From Bacteroidales bacterium (GTDB lineage Bacteria; Bacteroidota; Bacteroidia; Bacteroidales; UBA12077): 14,620 nucleotides of DNA. The notes beneath the pieces are model-generated. The model saw nothing but the letters and a program-made list of their open reading frames with translations. It ran no database searches and was not told the origin of the DNA. The translations under genes and the position numbers were made by a program. Position 1 is the stretch's first letter, and each line of letters starts with the position of its first letter. Below, piece after piece: positions 1 to 8,014 of this stretch. Location: NCBI GenBank assembly GCA_030156305.1, contig JASGMZ010000051.1, positions 1 through 14,620 on the forward strand, in the 5' to 3' direction.

Positions 1-120
1 ATCAATCGGCATTATACTGAAATACAGATCATTCAAGAATATCAAAATTAAAATAAATATATTTAATATTGCATGATTGAACGCAACTTGGTATAAAAAC
101 CAACACTTTATATTTTAAAT

Positions 121-140
121 AAATCAATAAAAATCAATAA
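121..140. repeat. 10-base tandem direct duplication upstream of lysS
   Basis: The ten bases AAATCAATAA occur twice, head to tail and without mismatch. They lie about 55-75 bases upstream of the candidate lysS -7 element. In sequence this A/T-rich a chance duplication is possible, and no function is claimed. The rest of bases 1-196 is A/T-rich with no recognisable gene. Confidence 0.6.
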
Positions 141-196
141 CTTGTTCTAAATAAACATATTGATTTATCTATACAATTTAATTAACGATTTAATTA

Positions 197-204
197 TATC
201 TTTG
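197..204 (+). promoter_or_regulatory. Candidate -7 element of the lysS promoter (TATCTTTG)
   Basis: TATCTTTG matches the Bacteroidota -7 consensus TAnnTTTG at every fixed position. It would start a transcript near base 211 and leave a leader of about 30 bases before lysS. I see no clear TTG -33 element 17-23 bases upstream; the closest is TTTA at 177-180 with a 16-base spacer. The call therefore rests on the -7 box and its position ahead of the first gene of an operon. Confidence 0.5.
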
Positions 205-243
205 TACCGTTTTTTACAAATACAATAAATTTTAAAATACTAT

Positions 244-1977
244 ATGATGAATTTAGAGTTGAGCGAACAGGAGGTTATTCGCAGACAATCGTTAGAAGAG
301 TTGAGAAAGTTAGGGATTAATCCCTATCCGGCTGAAGAATTTGAAACCAATACCAATTCACAGGAAATTCTATCCAAATATGATGCGGATAAAAATAATT
401 TTCAGGATGTTAGTATTGCCGGCAGGATAATGAGTAGGAGAATAATGGGAAATGCATCATTTATTGAATTGCAGGATGATAAAGGAAAAATTCAGATATA
501 CGTAAAGCGCGACAATTTATGCCCTGATGAAGATAAAACACTGTATAATACGGTATTTAAAAAACTTTTAGATATTGGTGATATCATTGGTATTAAAGGA
601 AATGTTTTTATCACAAAAGTTGGAGAAACATCTATAAATGCCACCGAATTAAAACTTTTAAGCAAATCCATAAAGCCCTTACCCGTAGTAAAAGAAAAAG
701 ACGGCAAAATTTATGACGCATTTTCCGATGCAGAACAGCGTTATCGTCAGCGTCATTTGGATTTAATTGTCAATCCTTCAACGAAAGAAACTTTTGTGAA
801 AAGGACGAAACTAACTAATTCGATGCGCGAATTTTTAAACAACAAAGGGTATCTTGAGGTGGAAACGCCTATTTTACAACCTCTTTACGGAGGAGCAGCT
901 GCACGTCCATTTAAAACATTTCATAATACGTTAGGCCAAACTTTATATTTACGTATTGCTAATGAACTTTACCTAAAGCGGTTAATTGTAGGTGGCTTTG
1001 ATGGAGTATATGAATTTGCTAAAGATTTTCGTAACGAAGGAATGAGCCGTTTCCACAATCCGGAATTTACCCAAATGGAGCTTTATGTAGCCTATAAAGA
1101 TTACAACTGGATGATGGATTTAGTAGAAGAGATGGTAGAAAAAATTGCTATTGATATTCACGGAACGACCAAAGTAAAAGTTGGCGAACATGAGATTGAC
1201 TTCAAACGCCCCTGGAAAAGATATACCATGTTCGAGGTTATTCAGGAATTTACAGGAATTGATATTTCGATGATGAATGAAAAAGAATTGGCTGAAACAG
1301 CCAAAAATCTTGACATGGAAATTGATGAAACGATGGGGAAAGGAAAACTTATTGATGAAATTTTTGGAGAAAAATGTGAATCAAAACTTATACAACCCAC
1401 ATTTATTACCGATTACCCGATAGAAATGTCACCGCTTGCTAAAAAACATAGAAGCAAAGATGGCCTGGTTGAACGATTCGAAACCATTTGTAACGGAAAA
1501 GAAATCTGTAATGCTTATTCGGAGTTGAATGACCCCATAGACCAGCGCGAGCGTTTTGAGCAACAATTAATTTTAGGTAAACGTGGCGACGAAGAAGCAA
1601 TGGTATTAGATGAAGATTTCTTAAAAGCCATTGAATACGGTATGCCACCTACAGCAGGTTTGGGTATTGGAATAGATAGATTATCGATGATAATGACAAA
1701 TTCACCATCCATTCAGGATGTATTATTTTTCCCACAAATGCGGCCTGAAAAAAAAGTACAAAAAGATGATCCGGCAAAATATATTGCGATTGGAATCCCG
1801 GAAGAATGGGTACCCGTGGTTCAAAAATCGGGTTATTTAACCTTGGAAAGCATGCGTGATGTTAATCCTGGAGCTTTGCATCAAAAGTTGTGCGGAACCA
1901 ATAAAAAACATAAAATGGGATTAAAAAATCCCAGTCAGGATGACGTAAAAAAATGGATCGAAATAATAAACAAGTAG
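244..1977 (+). CDS. lysS: Lysyl-tRNA synthetase, class II
   Basis: Charges tRNA-Lys with lysine in the cytoplasm, using ATP. The 577-residue protein has an N-terminal OB-fold anticodon-binding domain (about 55-140). The class II catalytic core follows: motif 1 near 195-212 (GYLEVETPILQP), motif 2 near 262-281 (FRNEGMSRFHNPEFTQMEL) and motif 3 near 472-480 (GLGIGIDRL). About 75 residues after motif 3 (500-577) extend beyond the roughly 500-residue enterobacterial enzyme; such an extension is usual in Bacteroidota LysRS. Two adjacent ATG codons (244 and 247) could start it; family members begin close to LELSEQE, so either is possible. It is the first gene of a tight operon, with gpsA starting one base after its stop. 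No Shine-Dalgarno is visible. The identification is secure. Confidence 0.98.
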   Translation: MMNLELSEQEVIRRQSLEELRKLGINPYPAEEFETNTNSQEILSKYDADKNNFQDVSIAGRIMSRRIMGNASFIELQDDKGKIQIYVKRDNLCPDEDKTLYNTVFKKLLDIGDIIGIKGNVFITKVGETSINATELKLLSKSIKPLPVVKEKDGKIYDAFSDAEQRYRQRHLDLIVNPSTKETFVKRTKLTNSMREFLNNKGYLEVETPILQPLYGGAAARPFKTFHNTLGQTLYLRIANELYLKRLIVGGFDGVYEFAKDFRNEGMSRFHNPEFTQMELYVAYKDYNWMMDLVEEMVEKIAIDIHGTTKVKVGEHEIDFKRPWKRYTMFEVIQEFTGIDISMMNEKELAETAKNLDMEIDETMGKGKLIDEIFGEKCESKLIQPTFITDYPIEMSPLAKKHRSKDGLVERFETICNGKEICNAYSELNDPIDQRERFEQQLILGKRGDEEAMVLDEDFLKAIEYGMPPTAGLGIGIDRLSMIMTNSPSIQDVLFFPQMRPEKKVQKDDPAKYIAIGIPEEWVPVVQKSGYLTLESMRDVNPGALHQKLCGTNKKHKMGLKNPSQDDVKKWIEIINK

Positions 1978-1978
1978 C

Positions 1979-2974
1979 ATGACAGAAGAGCCCAAAATAG
2001 CAATACTAGGTGGAGGAAGCTGGGCAACAGCAATTATTAAAATGCTCCTCGAAAATATCAATCATATTCATTGGTATATGCGGAGCAAAGAGAAGATTGA
2101 GTTTATCAAGCAACATAAACACAATAACTTTTATTTAAGCGCTGTTTCCCTCGACACACAAAAAATATCATTTTACAGCAACTTAAGTGATGCTGTGGAA
2201 AATGCAGATATTCTGATTTTTGCTATACCCTCTGCCTTCCTTAAATCGGCTCTGGAAAATTTATCCAATGATATTAGCGATAAAACCATCGTTTCTGCTA
2301 TTAAAGGAATTGTGCCTGATGAGAATTTAATTATTGGCGAATTCTTTAACCAGCATTACCAGGTTCCTTTTGAAAATTTTGCTGTTATTTCCGGGCCATG
2401 CCATGCTGAGGAAGTGGCTTTTGAACGACTATCGTACCTTACTATAGCATCGCAAAATTTAAAAATTGCCCGCCAGATTGCCGATTTATTATCATCGCAT
2501 TATATCAAGACAAGTATTTCGGACGATATTTACGGAACAGAATATGCGGCTGTTTTAAAAAACGTTTTTGCTGTTGCTGCAGGTATTTGTCATGGCTTAG
2601 GCTATGGTGATAATTTTAATGCAGTACTTATTTCCAATGCCATACAAGAAATAAAACGTTTTGTAGATGCCGTTCACCCTATTCAACGGGACATTAAAAG
2701 CTCTGCCTATTTGGGCGATTTAATGGTTACCGCATATTCTCAATTTAGCCGGAACAGAACTTTTGGAAATATGATCGGGAAAGGCTATTCGGTAAAATCA
2801 GCACAGCTGGAAATGAATATGATTGCCGAAGGTTATTATGCTGTAAAATCCATTGTTGAAATCAACAAAAAATATTTAGTAAACATGCCCATTACCGAAG
2901 CTGTTTATAACATCCTGTACGAAAAAATTTCTCCTGCAATAGAAATAAAATTACTAGCTGAAAACTTACGATAA
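1979..2974 (+). CDS. gpsA: NAD(P)-dependent glycerol-3-phosphate dehydrogenase
   Basis: Reduces dihydroxyacetone phosphate to sn-glycerol 3-phosphate, the backbone for membrane phospholipids, in the cytoplasm. The 331-residue length is normal. An N-terminal Rossmann fold carries the dinucleotide loop GGGSWATA (11-18). SAIKG near 106-110 contributes a conserved Lys, and SGPCHAEEV (138-146) is the family's central motif. The catalytic Lys is probably K194 in AAVLKNV. The C-terminal helical domain has the LGDL...SRNRTFG signature (about 245-263). The stretch just before it reads KSSAYLGDL rather than the common GLAGLGDL, a mild divergence. It starts one base after the lysS stop, so translation is probably coupled, and pgi follows 13 bases after its end. 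Confidence 0.96.
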   Translation: MTEEPKIAILGGGSWATAIIKMLLENINHIHWYMRSKEKIEFIKQHKHNNFYLSAVSLDTQKISFYSNLSDAVENADILIFAIPSAFLKSALENLSNDISDKTIVSAIKGIVPDENLIIGEFFNQHYQVPFENFAVISGPCHAEEVAFERLSYLTIASQNLKIARQIADLLSSHYIKTSISDDIYGTEYAAVLKNVFAVAAGICHGLGYGDNFNAVLISNAIQEIKRFVDAVHPIQRDIKSSAYLGDLMVTAYSQFSRNRTFGNMIGKGYSVKSAQLEMNMIAEGYYAVKSIVEINKKYLVNMPITEAVYNILYEKISPAIEIKLLAENLR

Positions 2975-2987
2975 AATTAGTTTAGTT

Positions 2988-4328
2988 ATGGAAAACATTC
3001 AAATCGACATAAGTAATATCTTCCCTTTTATTCAATTGGAAGAGTTAAATGCATACAAAGCATTGATTAACAAAAAGGTGCAGATGCTGAATGAGAAGAC
3101 CGGCAAAGGAAGCGATTTTCTTGGTTGGTTAGGCCTTCCAAATAATATTACCCAAAAAGAGATAGATGATATCAAAAATACTGCTGCTAACTTACAAAAA
3201 ATATCAGATGTTATAGTGGTTATAGGCATTGGAGGTTCATACCTTGGAGCAAGGGCTGTTATAGAAGCTCTTTCACCACATTTTAAGAAAAAAACCAATG
3301 CACCAGAAATTATTTTCGCCGGACATAACTTATCTGAAGACTACCATCATGAGTTAACAGAATATTTAAAAGATAAAGATTTTTCAATTATCGTTATTTC
3401 TAAATCAGGAACAACTACCGAGCCAGCCATTGCTTTCCGAATTTTAAGAAAAGAACTGGAAGAAAAAATTGGAAAATCTGCATCACAACAAAGAATTGTT
3501 GCCATAACCGATGCTCAACAAGGAGCCCTAAGAACATTGGCAAACCAAGAACATTATAAGACCTTTGCTATTGCCGATGATATCGGAGGAAGGTATTCGG
3601 TATTAACTCCCGTAGGCCTTTTACCTATTGCTTGTGCAGGTTTTAATATTGATGAACTTATTAATGGAGCTAAAAAGATGCTTGAATTAAGCGTTGCAGA
3701 ATCTTTTGATAAAAATCCGGTGTATCAATATGCTGCGATTCGTCATCTGCTTTACCAAAAAGGAAAAAATATTGAGATTCTTGCAAATTATGATTTACGC
3801 TTAAATTTTATTGCCGAATGGTGGAAACAATTATTTGGCGAAAGCGAAGGAAAAGAGCATCAGGGAATTTTCCCGGCAAGTGTTAGTTTCACAACTGACC
3901 TGCATTCTTTGGGACAATATATCCAGGAAGGACTTAGAAACATTTTTGAAACCGTACTATCCATTGAAACAACACACGGCCAATTGAAAATACCCTCAGA
4001 TAAAGATAATTTTGATAAACTGAATTATCTTGCTGGGAAACCTATCGACTTTGTGAATAAAATGGCGGAAAAAGGGACTATGTTGGCTCATGTAGATGGA
4101 GGAGTACCCAATATAAAAATAACAATACCCAAACTTAGCGAATTTTCTATTGGGCAATTATTATACTTTTTTGAGAAATCATGCGCGATTAGTGGCTATT
4201 TATTGGGTATTAATCCTTTTAACCAACCAGGAGTAGAGGCCTATAAAAAAAATATGTTTGCATTACTTGGCAAACCTGGGTTTGAAAAAGAAACAGAAGA
4301 TATGAGGCAACGAGTTAAAAAACATTAA
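2988..4328 (+). CDS. pgi: Glucose-6-phosphate isomerase
   Basis: Interconverts glucose 6-phosphate and fructose 6-phosphate in glycolysis and gluconeogenesis. At 446 residues it belongs to the shorter bacterial form typical of Firmicutes and Bacteroidota rather than the roughly 550-residue proteobacterial form. Visible motifs are VIGIGGSYLGAR (78-89), the phosphate-binding SKSGTTTEP (138-146), GGRYSVLTPVG (200-210), the acidic active-site segment GESEGKEHQG (284-293), SLGQYIQEG (307-315), and the C-terminal signature GINPFNQPGVEAYKKNMF with the likely catalytic Lys near 420. It is the third gene of the lysS-gpsA-pgi operon. Its stop lies 3 bases from the stop of a convergent gene, with no room for a separate terminator. 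Confidence 0.97.
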   Translation: MENIQIDISNIFPFIQLEELNAYKALINKKVQMLNEKTGKGSDFLGWLGLPNNITQKEIDDIKNTAANLQKISDVIVVIGIGGSYLGARAVIEALSPHFKKKTNAPEIIFAGHNLSEDYHHELTEYLKDKDFSIIVISKSGTTTEPAIAFRILRKELEEKIGKSASQQRIVAITDAQQGALRTLANQEHYKTFAIADDIGGRYSVLTPVGLLPIACAGFNIDELINGAKKMLELSVAESFDKNPVYQYAAIRHLLYQKGKNIEILANYDLRLNFIAEWWKQLFGESEGKEHQGIFPASVSFTTDLHSLGQYIQEGLRNIFETVLSIETTHGQLKIPSDKDNFDKLNYLAGKPIDFVNKMAEKGTMLAHVDGGVPNIKITIPKLSEFSIGQLLYFFEKSCAISGYLLGINPFNQPGVEAYKKNMFALLGKPGFEKETEDMRQRVKKH

Positions 4329-4331
4329 GGA

Positions 4332-4760
4332 TCAGCTTTTTATCTCAACATTAATTTTCGATAATTTCTCATTAATTAGAAGCATCTTATTCATATTTTT
4401 AAATGAGAAAAAATCCTGCTTCTCATTAAGAAAATAATATATTGTAAGCGTATTTTTTAAAACTTTCCGGCTTTGCTTAAGATTATTTTGTTCTAATAAA
4501 ATATCTCCCTGTTCGTTTAATAACTCGGCTAATGTTGACAGTTGTTCAAATGTTAAATTCTTTTTTTGTTTCAGCGCATCAATAAAAAAATCTTCTGATA
4601 CAGAATATATAAATTCAGAATCCAAATGGAAATATTTTAAAAGCGTTTTATCAATTTTTTCCAACGCTTCACAAAATCGGCCTTTCCTTTTTAATTCCAT
4701 TAATAAAGAAAGTACTTCCGAAACCTCATCAATAAGTTTTAAAACATCGCTATTATCCAC
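4332..4760 (-). CDS. Small helical protein of unknown function, possibly DUF6483-like
   Basis: I do not recognise this 142-residue protein with certainty. It has no signal peptide or membrane segment, so it is probably cytoplasmic. It appears entirely alpha-helical, with segments such as LLMELKRKGRFCEALEKIDK (about 19-38) and LAELLNEQGDILLEQ (about 81-95) that look like degenerate tetratricopeptide helices. The pattern of a short helix, 'G+F.EALE.I', then 'LAELL.EQG.I' recalls the DUF6483 family of small TPR-like proteins; this is a resemblance from memory. The longest frame starts at a GTG (4758-4760), since an in-frame stop lies two codons upstream. An internal ATG at 4700 (residue 21) is the alternative start. 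It converges on pgi with 3 bases between stops. Coding is supported by frame length and amphipathic pattern only. Confidence 0.7.
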   Translation of the reverse strand: MDNSDVLKLIDEVSEVLSLLMELKRKGRFCEALEKIDKTLLKYFHLDSEFIYSVSEDFFIDALKQKKNLTFEQLSTLAELLNEQGDILLEQNNLKQSRKVLKNTLTIYYFLNEKQDFFSFKNMNKMLLINEKLSKINVEIKS

Positions 4761-4969
4761 AAATTATATAGGTTTATTAATATTTTTTAATAGGTAAGAC
4801 ATATATTAGCAATGTAAATTTATAAATCTTGAATGATAAAATCGAATTTATGAGTTATTTTTTTGATGAAACATCAATACTGTTTTATGAATAAAAAAGA
4901 ATACAGATTAAGTATTATACTTTTTCATTTCAAAATATGTATTTTTACGCGCAACTAAAAAAATGAATT
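4761..4969. other. Divergent intergenic region with a short perfect hairpin
   Basis: This 209-base gap separates the divergently transcribed small helical protein (-) and the symporter (+). It is very A/T-rich. TTGATG-AAA-CATCAA (4863-4877) is a perfect 6-base inverted repeat with a 3-base loop. On the + strand its T-tract lies upstream, not downstream, so it is not a conventional terminator; an operator is possible. No perfect TAnnTTTG box is visible. TATTTTTA (4940-4947) differs by one base and has no TTG at the right distance. No RNA gene is seen. Confidence 0.4.
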
Positions 4970-5902
4970 ATGCCTGCAAACTCTCTGGAAGTTTTAGATA
5001 AAATTCATCTCAATTTTAGTGAGGGTGGATTATTGTTTATGAATATTACACTAGCATTTATTATGTTTGGTGTAGCACTTGAAATTGACCTTAAAAGTTT
5101 TAAAACAATAATAAAAAAACCTAAATCATTGATTATCGGAGTTATTTCGCAATTTTTTTTATTACCATTTATTACGTTTATATTTATTTTAATTATTGAG
5201 CCTACGCCTGCTGTTGCTTTAGGAATGATATTAGTAGCAGCCTGCCCGGGAGGAAATATTTCTAATTTCATTTCTTCCCTGGCCAAAGCAAATATAGCCT
5301 TATCGGTTAGTATGACAGCTGTTGCTACTTTACTGGCAATATTTATGACTCCGGCCAACTTTGCTTTTTGGGGTGGCCTATATGCCAACTCTCATCCCTT
5401 GTTAAGGCCTATTGAAATTGATCCGTTTCAAATGTTCCAAACGGTTTTTATCATTTTAGGGCTTCCGTTAATTGTAGGAATACTTTTTGCAAAAAAATTT
5501 CCCGAATTAACCAATAAAATTAAAAAGCCTATTAAAATACTTTCTTTATTGATTTTTGCAGGGTATGTAGTAGCGGCGTTATCTAATAACTTTAATTATT
5601 TTATAAAATATATTCATCTAATTGCTTTAATTGTTTTTATTCATAATGCACTGGCATTGCTAACCGGTTTTACGTTTAGTACGCTCCTGAAAATTCCAAG
5701 GAGAGATCGACGTTCAATATCCATAGAAACGGGAATTCAAAATTCAGGATTAGCATTAGTGTTAATTTTTAATCCCAAGCTTTTCCCTCCCGAATTAGAA
5801 TTAGGAGGCATGGCATTTATTGCTGCCTGGTGGGGTATATGGCATATTGTTGCAGGAATAGGAATAGCCTCCATTTGGGCTAGAAAAAAAATTGAGGATT
5901 AG
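4970..5902 (+). CDS. Bile acid:sodium symporter family (BASS/SBF) transporter
   Basis: A 310-residue inner-membrane protein with roughly nine or ten hydrophobic segments spread over its whole length, which fits the BASS fold. The two family signatures that form the crossover and sodium sites are present: CPGGNISN (92-99) and ETGIQNSGLAL (253-263). Family members move organic anions such as bile acids, pantothenate, pyruvate or 2-keto acids with sodium. The substrate here cannot be told from sequence. The ATG at 4970 is the first in frame after a long non-coding stretch. An acyltransferase gene starts 13 bases after its stop, so the two are probably co-transcribed, although no metabolic link is evident. 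Confidence 0.9.
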   Translation: MPANSLEVLDKIHLNFSEGGLLFMNITLAFIMFGVALEIDLKSFKTIIKKPKSLIIGVISQFFLLPFITFIFILIIEPTPAVALGMILVAACPGGNISNFISSLAKANIALSVSMTAVATLLAIFMTPANFAFWGGLYANSHPLLRPIEIDPFQMFQTVFIILGLPLIVGILFAKKFPELTNKIKKPIKILSLLIFAGYVVAALSNNFNYFIKYIHLIALIVFIHNALALLTGFTFSTLLKIPRRDRRSISIETGIQNSGLALVLIFNPKLFPPELELGGMAFIAAWWGIWHIVAGIGIASIWARKKIED

Positions 5903-5915
5903 AAAATTCATTTTT

Positions 5916-7289
5916 ATGGCAATAAGCAGAGATACTATTGAGAAAAAAAATTGGGGATATACACTTCTAAGGGCATATGTAAATTTTGTAACCAAAACCT
6001 ATTTCAGAATAACGGTTCATAATCTACACCATATTCCTGAAAATGATATAATTATTTTTGCTCCTAATCATCAGAATGCATTGATGGATGCTTTAGCTAT
6101 TTTAGCTACGGTTAAAACTGAGCCAGTATTTTTAGCGAGAGCCGATATTTTTAAAAAAAAATCCATCGCAAAAATTCTAACGTTTCTGAAAATTCTTCCT
6201 ATATATCGAATTAGAGATGGAAAAGAAGACCTAAAGAATAATGATCAAATATTTCAAAAAACCATTGATGTATTAAAAAATAAAAACGGACTTGTTATCC
6301 TGCCCGAAGGAAATCATGCCGGACTTAGAAAATTGCGTACGCTAAAAAAAGGGATATCCAAAATTGCTTTTGAAGCTGAAGAAACTAATGATTTTTCCTT
6401 ACACATTAAAATTGTTCCTGTAGGCTTAGACTGGACTCATTACTCCAATTTCCGAAGCAGATTATTTATAAATTTTGGGAAACCTATTCCCGTTTCAGAT
6501 TATTATGAAGAATATATAAACAATCCACCCAGAGGGTTGAATCTTCTTCGAGAAAAAATAGCCGAGGAGTTAAAAAAATATATGATTCATATCGAAAGTG
6601 ATAAATATTATGAGATGTTTAATCAGTTGAGATATTTATACCTTCCACATATGATTAAAAAAATGGGGTTCAAAAATAACAACCAACCAAACAACTTCTA
6701 TGCTCAGAAAAAAATTATTAACGACTTAAATCAATTTACCAAAAAAAACCCCACTGAAGCTAAAACCCTAAATACAATAACTTTAAAATATGTACATTTA
6801 TTAAAAAAATTAAATTTCCGACATTGGGTAATACAAAAAGGAAATTTTTCTATTCCCGGATTACTAGGACAATTAATTTTGGCTATAATCCTACTACCCA
6901 TTTATCTTTATGGAGCAATACTTAATTACTTGCCCTATAAAATTCCGGTTTGGATAACAAAAAAAATTAAGGATCCTCAGTTCATCAGTTCTTTCAGGAC
7001 AGTTATTGCATTAATTTTATTTCCAGTCTATTATATTATTATGGCTATTATTGAAGCCAATATCTTTAAATCCGGATGGATTACTTTAGCGTATATCATT
7101 ACCTTACCGTTTACCGGATTATTTGCATTTCACTATTATATCGGAATAAAAAAATGGTTTGCTAAAATTAGATTTAAATTTATGCAATGGTTTAAAAACA
7201 AGCATTTGCTGGAAATAAAAAAAATATACGCTCAGATTATAGATGAGATGGATAAAATAACAGCAACAAAAGAAACATCCATGCACTGA
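5916..7289 (+). CDS. PlsC-like glycerolipid acyltransferase with C-terminal membrane domain
   Basis: Probably an sn-glycerol-3-phosphate or lysophospholipid acyltransferase at the inner membrane. The first 220 or so residues form the PlsC domain: APNHQNALMD (49-58) carries the catalytic His52 and Asp58, and LPEGNHAG (129-136) stands for the usual FPEGTRS motif. The His and Asp are five residues apart (H-x5-D), not four as in classic PlsC; I recall the same spacing in related Bacteroidota proteins and in fungal Gat enzymes. A charged linker follows, then about three hydrophobic segments from near residue 310 and a basic tail. The frame is open from a TTG at 5892 that overlaps the symporter stop, but the ATG at 5916 is the more likely start (457 residues). 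Substrate specificity is not decidable here. Confidence 0.88.
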   Translation: MAISRDTIEKKNWGYTLLRAYVNFVTKTYFRITVHNLHHIPENDIIIFAPNHQNALMDALAILATVKTEPVFLARADIFKKKSIAKILTFLKILPIYRIRDGKEDLKNNDQIFQKTIDVLKNKNGLVILPEGNHAGLRKLRTLKKGISKIAFEAEETNDFSLHIKIVPVGLDWTHYSNFRSRLFINFGKPIPVSDYYEEYINNPPRGLNLLREKIAEELKKYMIHIESDKYYEMFNQLRYLYLPHMIKKMGFKNNNQPNNFYAQKKIINDLNQFTKKNPTEAKTLNTITLKYVHLLKKLNFRHWVIQKGNFSIPGLLGQLILAIILLPIYLYGAILNYLPYKIPVWITKKIKDPQFISSFRTVIALILFPVYYIIMAIIEANIFKSGWITLAYIITLPFTGLFAFHYYIGIKKWFAKIRFKFMQWFKNKHLLEIKKIYAQIIDEMDKITATKETSMH

Positions 7290-7324
7290 AGTTCACAAAA
7301 GGGAATGAATACAACATGGATGTT
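7274..7324. repeat. 10-base perfect inverted repeat straddling the acyltransferase stop codon
   Basis: AACATCCATG (7274-7283) is exactly complementary to CATGGATGTT (7315-7324), with 31 bases between. The left arm lies within the last codons of the acyltransferase and its stop is in the loop. Read on the - strand, the second arm is followed by a T-rich run, so this could be a weak terminator for the convergent - strand gene. The long loop makes that uncertain. The remainder of 7290-7374 shows nothing else. Confidence 0.5.
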
Positions 7325-7374
7325 CTACAATATCAATTAATAAGCTAAAATATATTCTTGTGCATAAATAGTTT

Positions 7375-7989
7375 TTACCGATAAGAATATGCTGTTCCGT
7401 ATAAAATAGTAAAAGGAATTTCGCCAAAAGCTACATGTACTTTTTTATCTGTAATTAAAACCATTTCGGCATTAACTAAGGCAGCTTTTCTTCTTAAAAC
7501 AATAATTGCTGTTCGTTCAAGAGTTTTGGCTGTTGAATAACTGCGGTCGCTCCCCTCGGCTTTAGCTTCAAGCTTTGCTACTTCAATCATACCATCAACA
7601 TCATCAGGATCATAAGTAACTTTAACTTTACGATAATCATTAATGTTTCTAACCGTTTGTGGTTCTTCGTTTAATATCTCAATTTTTCCTGATTTATATT
7701 CAATTTTATATACCAATCGTTGATCCATTTGATGTACTTTTGTATCGCCCGGTAAGGAGTAATAAAGGTTATTCTGATAAATCTTTTTCACATCAACCCG
7801 CATAACCGTTTTATCATGCAAATAAACAACATCTGTTTTTAATTCATCAGATTTACTCTCATTCATTGATATTTCTTCTTCATTCTCCTGATCTGTTTTT
7901 GTAGTATCAGGTTTATCGGGTAAGATTACCTGTGCATTTAAAAATGTATTACAAAATATAAATGCCAACACTAATACAAAACTTCTCAT
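7375..7989 (-). CDS. Secreted or periplasmic protein of unknown function
   Basis: A 204-residue protein. It begins with a clear signal peptide (basic MRS, hydrophobic core FVLVLAFIFCNTFL, probable cleavage after LNAQ near residue 20), so it is exported. An acidic, Thr/Ser/Glu-rich linker (about 25-52) follows. Residues 53-105 look like the beta-rich repeat common in exported Bacteroidota proteins: 'VVYLHDKTVMRVDVKKI...LVYKIEYKSGKIE'. The C-terminal part (about 130-204) has an Ala-rich helix, then hydrophobic strands ending in GTAYSYR; it faintly recalls the YbjQ/RcsF-type alpha/beta fold, but this is weak. I cannot assign a function. It has its own promoter and is separated from the upstream gene by a hairpin terminator, so it is probably monocistronic. 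Confidence 0.85.
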   Translation of the reverse strand: MRSFVLVLAFIFCNTFLNAQVILPDKPDTTKTDQENEEEISMNESKSDELKTDVVYLHDKTVMRVDVKKIYQNNLYYSLPGDTKVHQMDQRLVYKIEYKSGKIEILNEEPQTVRNINDYRKVKVTYDPDDVDGMIEVAKLEAKAEGSDRSYSTAKTLERTAIIVLRRKAALVNAEMVLITDKKVHVAFGEIPFTILYGTAYSYR

Positions 7990-8014
7990 ATCAAATTAAT
8001 TTAATTGGATAATA

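Noticed and set aside
43..50. CAAAATTA, which reads TAATTTTG (TAnnTTTG) on the - strand, as a promoter for a divergent gene left of the window
   Set aside because: There is no TTG at the right distance, and the supposed gene is outside the window.
4863..4877. TTGATG-AAA-CATCAA as a terminator
   Set aside because: On neither strand is the stem followed by a T-run; the T-tract is upstream on the + strand. It is kept only as a possible operator.
5892..5915. Extension of the acyltransferase gene to a TTG start that overlaps the symporter stop
   Set aside because: The ATG at 5916 begins a natural N-terminus, and the eight extra residues match nothing expected for the family.
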